From JAKANM01 sp964356495 (GTDB lineage Bacteria; Patescibacteriota; Patescibacteriia; Magasanikbacterales; GWA2-37-8), in NCBI GenBank assembly GCA_964356495.1, contig CAYHHR010000020.1, positions 1 to 16,935 of the forward strand: DNA of 16,935 nt, given 5' to 3'. Positions 6,507-13,840 of this stretch are shown here, one piece after another. The position numbers were made by a program, and so were the translations under genes. The stretch's first letter is position 1. Each line of letters starts with the position of its first letter. The notes beneath the pieces were generated by a model. The model saw only the letters and a list, made by a program, of their open reading frames with translations. It searched no databases and was not told the origin of the DNA.

Positions 6507-6981
6507 TCATTTAACTGGCCCAATTTCGAGCGTTTGCCCCACCTTTAGCCCATGACTTGCGATAAATCCGGCCGGCAACTCCAGAACGCCATCCCCGGGA
6601 ACTTTATTGGAGTACACGGTCAATTCTGCCTCAGATCGATTCGGCTCAGGCATTAAATTTGCAGCGAGATCGGTTACCACGTGTCCATTTAGCCAAATCA
6701 TATCAAGCGGAAAACGCATATCGCGCATCACCATGCTGTTTATGCCGTCGCGATCAAAAAAGAAAATACATTCCGGCATATCTCCCCATTGAACCTCGAG
6801 CGCTAAGTCCTCGAAGACGCATCACATCGGTCGAAGCAACCACAAATTCATATTTCGTCCCGCCGATTTTTATCACCGCGGTCTTTTCGTTCAAGAAATC
6901 CGCCAGCCGCAAACCAAAAGCCGCTAATAAAATTATTCCAAACAAAATCAGAACGAACCAAGACTTACTCATTTTTTTCAT
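6507..6981 (-). pseudogene. DUF192 family protein, interrupted by a frameshift
   Basis: Two overlapping frames together make one DUF192 protein of about 158 residues. The first frame (from the ATG at 6981 or 6972) has a membrane anchor (WFVLILFGIILLAAFGL), then KIGGTKYEFVVASTDVMRLRGLS and GRYAGMYFLF, and stops at TGA (6754-6756). The second continues DRDGINSMVMRDMRFPLDMIWLNG through to GLKVGQTLEIGPVK, stop at 6507. The junction is the T6 run at 6756-6761: removing one T restores the family pattern GMYFLFDRDG. Possible causes are an assembly or sequencing error, a true pseudogene, or +1 frameshifting at TTT-TGA. DUF192 proteins are small, often exported or anchored, with no firm function. The start overlaps the end of the upstream transferase gene, so it is the last gene of that operon. 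Confidence 0.8.
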
Positions 6982-7993
6982 ACAAATTATTTGATTCTGG
7001 AAACCTAACACTAACGATTGCCATGCTGATAAGCGCGATAATTAAAAGAACTAATTTTTGACCGCTCTGGAGGAGAAGGCCGAGGACACCGAATAGCGTC
7101 GCCAAAAAATAAAAAACTAGGACCACCAAAGGTTCGGGAAGACCAAAATCAAGCAAACGATAATGAAGATGCCGGCGGTCGCCCTGAAAAATCGGCTGAT
7201 GTGCCCGGTAACGTCCGTAAATTACGCGCGCTACGTCCAGGGCCGGGATAGCAATTACGAGGAGCGCGATAGCGAGTTTACTTCCGGAAATAATAGAAAG
7301 AACGCCGAGAATAAAACCGATTAGAAGACTCCCGCTCTCGCCGAGAAATATCGAAGCTGGATGAAAATTAAAAATTAAAAATCCGAGGCATACGGCGGCA
7401 AAAACTAGAGAAAGGAGCGCAATGTTGGGCTGATAAAATTTCCCGCTGCTAGTCATAAAATATATCATCAAAGCGCCAATAAGGACGACGCCGGTCGAAA
7501 GCCCGTCGAGCCCATCAGAAATTTTAGTAGTAAACATCACCACCATGAGCCAAAGAAATACTAACAAATTGCCGAGAAGTGACGACAATAAAATTATTCC
7601 GCCGAACGGATTCGTAATCTTATCGAGCCCGATGCCGAACACGACGGCGACCAGGGCGGCGAATGCGGCCAAAAAAAATCTCCACCTTGGAGAGACACCG
7701 CGAATATCGTCAGCAATTCCGACTGCGAGTATAATCAAGCTTGCAAAAAATGCCGCTAGCAATTTACCTTTTATAATTTCAATTCCAAATACCGGTTGAA
7801 CAAAAACAAGATACGCGACGGCGCTCCACCACGCGATAAACAACGCTACGCCGCCGAGCAAAGGCACCGGCCGATCGTGGAATTTACGGGTACTATCCGG
7901 CCGGTCGAGCACATTAACTTTCCGGGCGATTCGCCGTACCGCCAGAGTACAAAAAATTGAGATGACAAACGCGAGAAACGCAAAATATAACAT
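6965..7993 (-). CDS. WecA/TagO-type polyprenyl-phosphate GlcNAc-1-P transferase
   Basis: A 342-residue, about 10-11 TM member of the MraY/WecA superfamily, which moves a sugar-1-phosphate from a UDP-sugar to undecaprenyl phosphate on the inner face of the membrane. Visible motifs are KFHDRPVPLLGG (37-48), GIADDIRG with the Asp pair D95-D96, KISDGLDGLS (157-166), FHPASIFLGESGS (210-222) and RRHLHYRLLD (273-282). The last is the His-rich signature of the WecA/TagO branch rather than MraY. The normally conserved Asp in FLGDxGS is Glu here (E219, codon GAG), and KISDGLDG replaces the more usual N-x-x-DGxDG. Substrate is inferred, not shown. It begins 2 nt after the Clp-like gene, in the same operon. 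Confidence 0.88.
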   Translation of the reverse strand: MLYFAFLAFVISIFCTLAVRRIARKVNVLDRPDSTRKFHDRPVPLLGGVALFIAWWSAVAYLVFVQPVFGIEIIKGKLLAAFFASLIILAVGIADDIRGVSPRWRFFLAAFAALVAVVFGIGLDKITNPFGGIILLSSLLGNLLVFLWLMVVMFTTKISDGLDGLSTGVVLIGALMIYFMTSSGKFYQPNIALLSLVFAAVCLGFLIFNFHPASIFLGESGSLLIGFILGVLSIISGSKLAIALLVIAIPALDVARVIYGRYRAHQPIFQGDRRHLHYRLLDFGLPEPLVVLVFYFLATLFGVLGLLLQSGQKLVLLIIALISMAIVSVRFPESNNLYEKNE

Positions 7994-7995
7994 AA

Positions 7996-10731
7996 CTATA
8001 CCACTTTCACTTCTCCCCCCTCTTCCAATCTAACCACCGAATGGCGTGGTAACTTACCAGAAAGCAGAAGATCTGCCAACTGGTTTTCAACTTTTTCCTG
8101 CAGGACGCGCCGCAGAGGCCGAGCGCCAAAATCCGGATCAAAACCAAGTTTCGAAAAATAATCAACTGCCCCGTCGGTAACTTCCAACTTGATACCTTTA
8201 ACCTCAAGATCCTTACCAATACGTTTCAATAGCAAACCAGTAATCTTTTTAATCGCCTCAATATTCAAAGGCTCAAACAAAACGATACCGTCAAAACGAT
8301 TCAAAAACTCCGGCCTGAAATATTGCTTGAGCTCGCCGTGCAGAAGTCGATCTTTGATTAGTTCCTGAGTGGTGCCGGCTTTCATCTGCTCTTGCACATA
8401 GCTGGTGCCGGCGTTCGAGGTGGCGATGATAATAATATTTGTGAAATCGACGACCCGCCCCGTACTGTCAGTCAGACGGCCGTCGTCCATGACCTGCAAA
8501 AATAAATTTAAAATGTCCTTGTCCGCCTTTTCAATTTCATCAAGCAGAAGTAAAGCGAACGGCGCCCGACGCACCGCTTCGGTTAGAATACCAGTCCCCT
8601 TTTGGGCAGGCTCGCCGATCAGACGATAGATACTGCTCTTGTCCTGATATTCGCTCATATCAAACCGGATCATCCTTTGCTCGCCGCCAAAATAAACTTC
8701 AGCAATAGTTTTGGCGAGTTCGGTCTTACCGACGCCGGTCGGTCCAAGGAACAAAAAGTTCGCGATCGGCCTGGTCTGCGACCGCATTTCCGCCCGGGCG
8801 CGGCGTAGAGCGCTCGCGACCAACTGCACTGCTTCATCCTGCCCAATCACCCGCCGATGCATCTCCTCTTCTAGATTCATCAGCTTTGCGCTTTCGTCAC
8901 CCGAAACAGCTGTCAGCGGAATATGCGTTTTCTCAACCACAACCGCGCCAACCTCTTCCGACGTAACTAGCGATTCAGCGCCCTTTCTGGAACGTGTGTA
9001 AACCGCCGCCTCGGTTATCAATTCAAGCGCGCTTCCCGGCAACGGCGAATCGCGCAAAAATCGGCGGCTGAAATCAACCGCTTTCTCAAGCGCTTCATAA
9101 GCAAAAAATACTTTCTCCTTATATTCTATATAACCAATCTTTGACTCCAGAACTTCAATTGCCTGATTTGCATCCATCTCCTTAACATCAACACGGCTAA
9201 AAACGCTGCTCAATTTGGAATTATTGACATCCTGAGCGTAGGCCTCGATAGTCGTCGTTGCCAAAACCAGAAAATTTCCCCCAACTAAATATTCCGCGAG
9301 CGTGCTGGCGACGTCGAGACTGCGGTCGCCGCCGGTGGAAACGCCGAGCAATTCGTGCAAATTATTTATAAACAAAATTACATTGCCGGCGCGGGAGATT
9401 TCATTGAGGCAGGCTACCAGACGTTCAATAGCGGCGGCCGGCGTAGCGCCAGAAAGAAGCGACGACGGACTAAGCTGTACCAATCTCTTGTCGAACAAAC
9501 GTTTCGGCACGTCACCCTCGATCATCCGCTCCGCGATACCTTCGATAATCGTCCGTTTACCAGCGCCAAACTCACCGACCAGAAGCACATTATGCTGACC
9601 GCCCTCGATAATTTGAAAAATTTGCTCGATCTCCGCGTCGCGCGCGACACACGATTCTGTCGAACCGCGCTGCGCTCTCGCCGTCAGATCGTCACTAAGA
9701 TGATTTAAAAATGGCGTAGCGACGGCCGTCATCGCCCGATCCATACCGTGCTTCGAACGAAATCGACCGGCATGAGAAAGCGCCGCGTATTGCCGTGAAA
9801 GCCGTTCGCGGATTCTGGTCCATGCCACGACATTTTTTAATTTTTGATGATCAACACCGAGTTCAAAAAGAATATCTTCAAGCTGTTTGGAATTCGCGAC
9901 CGCCGCCGTGAGGAGCTCAGTGACGCTTACATAACTCTGATGCAAATTATATGAAGTTTCATAAGCCTCAAACAAAATACGATACATGTCCTCGCTGAGC
10001 CGAGGCGGTACTCGCGACGGCTTACCGCCACCCAAAAAACCCAACCGCTCAAGTTCAGCGGAAATCGTCTTTGGACCGATGCCAAGACGAACAAAAGTAT
10101 TACCGATCCGATTCGACGAGAGGAGCGCGTTAAATAAATAAATCGGCTTAACTTCCTCTTCGCCTCTTTTATCCGCGAGATCATAGGCTGTTTCGAGCGC
10201 GCTTAACGCTTCCGCGGTAAACGACTCGGAAATATTTCGGCGCTGTCGATGAGAAATTTTCAAAATTTCAGACCACGAGTCAAGCCGCACATCGCCAGCC
10301 GGCAATTTATCATAATTAAAATGCTCCACCTCCGAAAGTTGCTGACGCTGAACACTAACGCGATACAGAGCGTAACAAAAAAAGCTCAGTCCCAATAAAA
10401 ACAAAAGCTCTGTAGATTTCGGGATGGCATCTAATGCCGGAGCAGGATTATGCGCGGCAAAATATTGATAAATAAAGAAGCCTCCCCAGAACCATGAAGT
10501 CAGCGCGAGGAGCACCACGCTGATGAGCCGGATCTTGTCGAAGATTCTCCTCAGACGATTGTAGACTAGAGTAAAACGTGTTAATTCATGCCGCCAGAAT
10601 AAAACCTTTCCGAGATTATATTGAACAACGCCAAGGCCGCGACAACTTTGACAGCTGCGGCCGTTTATCTTGCCCGCGCTAAGGCAAGTCGGACATAAAA
10701 GAATTTTTTGTTGCGGGGTTGCTTCAGGCAT
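7996..10731 (-). CDS. Membrane-anchored ClpC/ClpB-like AAA+ ATPase with zinc finger
   Basis: 911 residues. A CxxC...CxxC zinc-ribbon (C13, C16, C27, C30) is followed by two hydrophobic segments (about 68-92 and 108-123). Next come a Clp_N-like double helical repeat (about 170-305), two AAA+ rings and a ClpB-type C-terminal domain. D2 is intact: GPTGVGKT (663-670), LLLLDEIEK with D731-E732, SNAG, RPEFLNR and sensor 2 GARPLRR. D1 is degenerate: Walker A is GEFGAGKR (386-393), the Walker B acidic pair is replaced by N456-N457 (FINNLH), and the arginine-finger ERRF pattern is LSSVFS. Both substrate-gripping pore loops lack the aromatic residue. D1 has SGATPAAAIERL in place of AGAKYRGEFEERL, and D2 has GEPAQKGTG in place of GAPPGYVGYEEGG. 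There is no long M-domain and no evident ClpP-binding loop. A membrane scaffold or remodelling role is more likely than classic unfolding. The stop lies 2 nt before the transferase gene. Confidence 0.9.
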   Translation of the reverse strand: MPEATPQQKILLCPTCLSAGKINGRSCQSCRGLGVVQYNLGKVLFWRHELTRFTLVYNRLRRIFDKIRLISVVLLALTSWFWGGFFIYQYFAAHNPAPALDAIPKSTELLFLLGLSFFCYALYRVSVQRQQLSEVEHFNYDKLPAGDVRLDSWSEILKISHRQRRNISESFTAEALSALETAYDLADKRGEEEVKPIYLFNALLSSNRIGNTFVRLGIGPKTISAELERLGFLGGGKPSRVPPRLSEDMYRILFEAYETSYNLHQSYVSVTELLTAAVANSKQLEDILFELGVDHQKLKNVVAWTRIRERLSRQYAALSHAGRFRSKHGMDRAMTAVATPFLNHLSDDLTARAQRGSTESCVARDAEIEQIFQIIEGGQHNVLLVGEFGAGKRTIIEGIAERMIEGDVPKRLFDKRLVQLSPSSLLSGATPAAAIERLVACLNEISRAGNVILFINNLHELLGVSTGGDRSLDVASTLAEYLVGGNFLVLATTTIEAYAQDVNNSKLSSVFSRVDVKEMDANQAIEVLESKIGYIEYKEKVFFAYEALEKAVDFSRRFLRDSPLPGSALELITEAAVYTRSRKGAESLVTSEEVGAVVVEKTHIPLTAVSGDESAKLMNLEEEMHRRVIGQDEAVQLVASALRRARAEMRSQTRPIANFLFLGPTGVGKTELAKTIAEVYFGGEQRMIRFDMSEYQDKSSIYRLIGEPAQKGTGILTEAVRRAPFALLLLDEIEKADKDILNLFLQVMDDGRLTDSTGRVVDFTNIIIIATSNAGTSYVQEQMKAGTTQELIKDRLLHGELKQYFRPEFLNRFDGIVLFEPLNIEAIKKITGLLLKRIGKDLEVKGIKLEVTDGAVDYFSKLGFDPDFGARPLRRVLQEKVENQLADLLLSGKLPRHSVVRLEEGGEVKVV

Positions 10732-10734
10732 ATA

Positions 10735-11094
10735 TCATCGTTTAATCAGCGAGCGATAAAATCCGTAGCCGATCAGAAGCGGCAGGACGAGCCAAATTAT
10801 AAACAGCGCTAAACATACCAACGTCCATGCAAGCAAAGCCGCGCCGCGAAATATGATCTGCACTACGCGCATCAAAAAACTAATAATTCTCCCCTGCCAG
10901 TCATATTGTCCAAACATCGGCACGAAAATATTCGTGAGCCAAATACCCGGCGCGAGATTCATGTTCCCCTCTTTTAACAAATTAAAACACCACTCCGCCG
11001 CTTTTACCGCCCCAAAACTGTACCACCAAATTGGGAAGTAAAAGACGTCGATCAGAGCCTCAATTATCAATCTTTGAAATGCGAGAACGTACAT
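10735..11094 (-). CDS. Small membrane protein upstream of the Clp-like ATPase
   Basis: 119 residues, not recognised as a named family. An amphipathic or membrane-dipping N-terminus (FQRLIIEALIDVFYFPIWWYSFG) is followed by a polar stretch and two close hydrophobic segments (about 70-90 and 92-112), ending with basic SLIKR. It ends 3 nt before the Clp-like ATPase, so the two are almost certainly co-translated. The partner is also membrane-anchored, so a joint complex is a reasonable inference. The start is the ATG at 11094, 8 nt after an extended -10 box, which suggests a leaderless message. The stop is TGA, which argues that UGA is a stop codon here. Confidence 0.75.
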   Translation of the reverse strand: MYVLAFQRLIIEALIDVFYFPIWWYSFGAVKAAEWCFNLLKEGNMNLAPGIWLTNIFVPMFGQYDWQGRIISFLMRVVQIIFRGAALLAWTLVCLALFIIWLVLPLLIGYGFYRSLIKR

Positions 11095-11102
11095 ATATCA
11101 AC

Positions 11103-11111
11103 ATTATATCA
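11103..11111 (-). promoter_or_regulatory. Extended -10 promoter of the Clp-like operon
   Basis: TGA-TATAAT on the minus strand (a perfect TGnTATAAT). No -35 is found at normal spacing. Only 8 bp separate it from the ATG at 11094, so the leader would be about 2 nt. Confidence 0.6.
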
Positions 11112-11116
11112 TATTT

Positions 11117-11139
11117 GTCATTCCGAGCGTAGTCGAACA
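11117..11139. repeat. Dispersed half-palindrome of the GTCATTCCGAGCG type
   Basis: TGTCATTCCGAGCGTAGTCG followed by AACAA, a sequence style often seen dispersed in intergenic DNA of many bacteria. Part of its core recurs in altered form (GACTTCGCTCGG) at 14366-14376. Confidence 0.4.
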
Positions 11140-11275
11140 ATTTCCTCCCCCTTTTAGGGGGAGCCCTACCAACTTTTCTTCCCCCTTTTAGGGGGAAGGC
11201 GAGGATGGGGGTATTCGCAGGATTCCAAACCGCCGCCAATACCCCTCTCCTGCCCCTCCCCTAAAAGGGGAGGGA
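11140..11275. repeat. Composite palindromic repeat element
   Basis: Three near-perfect C/G palindromes: 11145-11163 (CTCCCCC/GGGGGAG), 11179-11197 (TTCCCCC/GGGGGAA) and 11254-11274 (CCCTCCCCT/AGGGGAGGG). A larger inverted pair GGGGTATT (11207-11214) and AATACCCC (11238-11245) brackets a 23-bp centre. It is related in style to the elements inside the SNase and recR genes. It fills the space between the Clp operon promoter and the next promoter. Confidence 0.75.
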
Positions 11276-11295
11276 ACGATACGAGACAAAAAACC

Positions 11296-11324
11296 TTGAC
11301 AAAAAACAAATTTTTCGGCAATAT
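11296..11324 (+). promoter_or_regulatory. Promoter of the coiled-coil protein gene
   Basis: Perfect TTGACA (11296-11301), 17-bp spacer and CAATAT (11319-11324). The -10 is weak, but the position gives a transcript start near 11331, just upstream of AGGGA and the ATG at 11358. Confidence 0.45.
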
Positions 11325-11357
11325 ATGCCCACACCCGCAGTAAAAAAGGGATCAATC

Positions 11358-11717
11358 ATGAGCAAAGGCAAGGGACAGACCAAGGCCGAGCTGCTGGCAG
11401 AAATCGAGAGACTCAAGAAAATCGCGGCCAACGAGGTACAATTGGCTATCGGTCGTGCGGCCATAACGGCGAGCGTCCGTACTGAGCTCTCATGTGCACA
11501 ACGCGACATTGCGACCCTCAAATCCGAACTGGACAAGGAAAAGGAGGCCAATACCACACTCGAAGCGGATCTCGACAAACTCAGTAACCAACACAACCGC
11601 CTCGCCGCCCAGGTTTTTTATGCAATCAAGGGGGTCGTCAACGAAGGGGCCAAACAGCCCCCTCCTCATATTGACAGCCTGGTGTATAGCATTCTTCAAC
11701 ATCTGTTGTATGAGTAA
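11358..11717 (+). CDS. Small coiled-coil protein of unknown function
   Basis: 119 residues, not recognised. It begins MSKGKGQTKAELLAEIERLKKIAA. Two long heptad-like helices (about 8-35 and 42-85, with the Leu/Glu/Lys pattern of ELDKEKEANTTLEADLDKLSNQ) suggest a coiled-coil dimer or bundle. A short C-terminal helix follows (IDSLVYSILQHLLYE). No transmembrane segment is seen. The ATG at 11358 is chosen because it has AGGGA 8 nt upstream; the in-frame ATG at 11325 falls at the promoter's -10 and would not be transcribed. It stands alone with its own promoter and terminator and uses more C- and G-ending codons than nearby genes such as ftsL. Confidence 0.7.
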   Translation: MSKGKGQTKAELLAEIERLKKIAANEVQLAIGRAAITASVRTELSCAQRDIATLKSELDKEKEANTTLEADLDKLSNQHNRLAAQVFYAIKGVVNEGAKQPPPHIDSLVYSILQHLLYE

Positions 11718-11748
11718 CTCACCATCCGCCACTCGTCGGACAGACTCC

Positions 11749-11781
11749 GCCTACCGACTAACCACCGGTAGGCTTTCATTT
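11749..11781 (+). terminator. Terminator of the coiled-coil protein gene
   Basis: GCCTACCG (11749-11756) pairs perfectly with CGGTAGGC (11766-11773) across a 9-nt loop, followed by TTTCATTT. It starts 31 nt after the stop codon. Confidence 0.7.
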
Positions 11782-11803
11782 AAAAAAGCATACGTTTCCG
11801 TAC
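11782..11803 (-). terminator. Possible terminator of the mraZ-rsmH-ftsL operon
   Basis: On the minus strand TACG-GAAA-CGTA, a GNRA tetraloop hairpin (11802-11791), is followed by TGC and six T (11788-11783). The stem is short, but it is well placed about 40 nt after the ftsL-like stop. Confidence 0.4.
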
Positions 11804-11841
11804 ACTTTGACATTTGAAATTTGGATTTTGATATTTTCAAC

Positions 11842-12201
11842 CTATCTCTCCGCCACTGCTGTCGCGCCTACTTTGATATAATTAATGTTTTTTACCGGCA
11901 CCATCGCTACTCCCTGCAACCGCTTCTGGATACTAGCAATCGACTGGTAAGAAGCGACTTCAGCGCTCAATTTGACCGACTCGTTGGACAAAACAGCCAC
12001 TTTCTTTTCTAAATTAGCAATCTCATAACCACTGGTCGAAAGACTGCTGATCTTCATGACATACCCAACCAAAAGAAAAAATACGATCGTCGAAACGGTC
12101 AGCTTTGCCGTGTTCCCGGTTAGGAACGACGGGACTCTAAAAGAAAATATAAATCTGGTGATCGATCGAAACTGATAACGAACCCTCAATCTTAATGACA
12201 T
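11842..12201 (-). CDS. FtsL-like cell division protein
   Basis: 119 residues: a basic N-terminus (1-30), one transmembrane segment (about 34-50, LTVSTIVFFLLVGYVM), then a coiled coil (about 55-95, IANLEKKVAVLSNESVKLSAEV). It ends with a short tail, MVPVKNINYIKVG. This is the FtsL/DivIC shape, and its place right after rsmH is where ftsL sits in the division and cell wall cluster. FtsL joins FtsB and FtsQ at the septum. Sequence conservation in the family is very low, so the call rests on shape and position. The start ATG at 12201 has a strong AAGGAG site; it lies 18 nt after the rsmH stop. The usual next gene, ftsI, does not follow. Confidence 0.8.
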   Translation of the reverse strand: MSLRLRVRYQFRSITRFIFSFRVPSFLTGNTAKLTVSTIVFFLLVGYVMKISSLSTSGYEIANLEKKVAVLSNESVKLSAEVASYQSIASIQKRLQGVAMVPVKNINYIKVGATAVAER

Positions 12202-12219
12202 ACTCCCTCTCCTTAATAA

Positions 12220-13131
12220 TTAAATTTTTTCTATCACTCTAAGTTTTGCGCTTCTGGCGCGCTGATTAACTTTCAGCTCTTCCTCACTGGCCACGATCGG
12301 TTTTTTTGTGATAATCATTATTTTTGAAATATTTTTTTGGAACAGGTGCTTGACGATTCGATCTTCCAACGAATGAAAAGTGATTACTGCCAACCGTCCG
12401 CCCGGCGCCAACACGTCAATCGCGTCCGGTAAAACTTTTTTCAAGACTTCCAGCTCCTTATTTGTCTCGATTCTGAGAGCCTGGAAAATTTTAGTCGCGG
12501 GATGAATCCCACCGATCCAGGGAACCTCTTTGTCACTATGTAATTTTTCCCGATAAACTTTCAAAATTATTTCCGTCAGCTGTTTAGTTTTCTCAATCCG
12601 AGATTCCTTCCTGGCAATGGTAACCGCTCTGGCGATCAGATCCGCGAATTTTTCCTCGCCATATTGCTTGAAAATTTTTGTTAATTCTTTTTCTGGATAA
12701 TCGTTTACTATTTGCGCCGCGGTCTGCGACTCATCGTTTGACTGTCCGCCGCTATACCTCATATCAAGCGGCTCATCGGTTTCAAAACTGAATCCTCTCC
12801 CCCGCTCCTGAAATTGCGGAGTCGACCAGCCGAGGTCAAACAGGATCGCGTTTACCGGACCAAACCCTGTCTCCGTTACAATCTTTTTCAAATTCAGAAA
12901 GTTATCACGGACAAATTTTGCTCTTTCTCCAAATCGATATAGATACTGCTTCGCTCGCAATACCGATTCCGGATCAGCGTCTAACCCTAGCAATTTTCCG
13001 TTCGGAGAAATTTTCTCGAGCATCGCCTCGCTATGTCCGGCATCTCCAAGTGTGCAGTCAATAACATTATCACCCAGATGTAAGTTCAGATTTTCTACAA
13101 CTTCATTCAGATGGACAGGTACGTGTCTCAT
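12220..13131 (-). CDS. rsmH: 16S rRNA (cytosine-1402-N4)-methyltransferase RsmH
   Basis: 303 residues, typical length. It methylates C1402 in the decoding centre of 16S rRNA using S-adenosylmethionine. The N-terminus HVPVHLNEVVE and the SAM-binding motif IDCTLGDAGHSEAML (24-38) are present. The Asp-Ala before GHS differs from the more usual Gly-Gly. The core FDLGWSTPQ, RGFSF and DEPLDMRY, VLAPGGRLAVITFHSLEDRIVK, and the end RARSAKLRVIE complete the family pattern. The gene lies in standard order after mraZ and before ftsL. No Shine-Dalgarno site is seen before the ATG at 13131; the upstream 120 nt is an AT-rich inverted repeat. Confidence 0.97.
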   Translation of the reverse strand: MRHVPVHLNEVVENLNLHLGDNVIDCTLGDAGHSEAMLEKISPNGKLLGLDADPESVLRAKQYLYRFGERAKFVRDNFLNLKKIVTETGFGPVNAILFDLGWSTPQFQERGRGFSFETDEPLDMRYSGGQSNDESQTAAQIVNDYPEKELTKIFKQYGEEKFADLIARAVTIARKESRIEKTKQLTEIILKVYREKLHSDKEVPWIGGIHPATKIFQALRIETNKELEVLKKVLPDAIDVLAPGGRLAVITFHSLEDRIVKHLFQKNISKIMIITKKPIVASEEELKVNQRARSAKLRVIEKI

Positions 13132-13252
13132 AGCAAAATTTTCAATTTACAATCAAGGCTCAATTTTCAATTACCAATTTTCAAATTTGATAATTGATAC
13201 TTGATACTTGTAATTTTATTAAAAATTGAAAATTGCAAAATTAAAAATTCTT
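13132..13252. repeat. AT-rich inverted repeat between mraZ and rsmH
   Basis: The gap consists of variants of CAATTTTCAATT and their complements. The longest pair is GCAAAATTTTCAATTT (13133-13148) against AAATTGAAAATTGC (13223-13236), which could form a long weak hairpin in the operon mRNA. A direct repeat TGATACT occurs at 13194-13207. There is no coding content. Confidence 0.65.
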
Positions 13253-13684
13253 TTACACCCCAAGTTCCCCCATTCGCTCAGCGATGTCTCCGCTTTGCGC
13301 TTCAGTCTGACCTTTGTACAATTCCCAATTTTTCACGTCCCAAATTTCAATCCGGTTGTAAAGACCGGCTAGGACCAATTCTTTTTTTAAACCGGCAAAC
13401 TTTCTAAGATATTCCGGGAGGATCACGCGGCCCTGTTTGTCGACATCAATATCCATCGCGCCCGCCAACATCAAACGGGAGAACGCCCGGCTGTTGGCCT
13501 GACCGATCGGAAGAGCGGCGAGCTTGGTCGCGAGTTTCTGCCATTCGGTCTTGGTATAAAGGAACAAACAGTTGTCGAGTCCGCGCGTCACCACCGCTCC
13601 CTTTTTGAGCTGGTCGCGAAACTTGACGGGGATGGCCAAGCGTCCCTTGTCGTCCAGATTGTGCGAGTATTCACCGATGAACAT
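13253..13684 (-). CDS. mraZ: Transcriptional regulator MraZ
   Basis: 143 residues with two AbrB-like half-domains carrying the DxxxR signature: DDKGRLAIP (about 11-19) and DKQGRVILP (about 82-90). MraZ forms a ring and represses its own division-cluster operon by binding TGGG direct repeats. It begins MFIGEYSHNLDDKGR, as expected, at the ATG at 13684. The ATG directly abuts a repeat array (13685-13840), with only GTGG as a poor ribosome binding site. The matching operator-like boxes lie about 600 bp away at 14279-14312, beyond an intervening GxxExxY gene. Confidence 0.96.
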   Translation of the reverse strand: MFIGEYSHNLDDKGRLAIPVKFRDQLKKGAVVTRGLDNCLFLYTKTEWQKLATKLAALPIGQANSRAFSRLMLAGAMDIDVDKQGRVILPEYLRKFAGLKKELVLAGLYNRIEIWDVKNWELYKGQTEAQSGDIAERMGELGV

Positions 13685-13687
13685 AGA

Positions 13688-13840
13688 ACCACGAATGTTT
13701 GCACTAATTTACACTAATAGGGACCACGAATGTTTGCACTAATTTACACTAATAGGGACCACGAATGTTTGCACTAATTAAACACTAATTAACCATTCGT
13801 ATATAAATTTGTGTGAATTCGTGCGTACATTCGTGGTTCC
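13688..13840. repeat. 35-bp tandem repeat plus inverted copy (left end of the cassette)
   Basis: Two identical 35-bp units (13688-13722 and 13723-13757) begin ACCACGAATGTTTGCACTAA and end in ACTAATAGGG; a third, diverging copy starts at 13758. An inverted copy ACATTCGTGGTTCC (13827-13840) closes the array and overlaps the stop codon of the GxxExxY gene. The array makes up the whole region directly upstream of mraZ. Confidence 0.9.

Noticed and set aside
6754..6756. UGA recoded as an amino acid (as in some Patescibacteria)
   Set aside because: Reading through UGA in the first frame does not give the DUF192 continuation; a frame change is needed. UGA also ends the 10735 and 14472 genes at sensible places.
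9302..9708. Plus-strand open frames opposite the Clp-like gene
   Set aside because: Shadow frames of a conserved AAA+ gene with no start signals of their own.
11325..11357. Upstream in-frame ATG for the coiled-coil protein
   Set aside because: It overlaps the promoter -10 and has no ribosome binding site, while the ATG at 11358 has AGGGA at good spacing.
13688..13778. CRISPR-like array of 35-bp repeats
   Set aside because: The units are directly adjacent with no unique spacers, only two are identical, and no cas genes are near.
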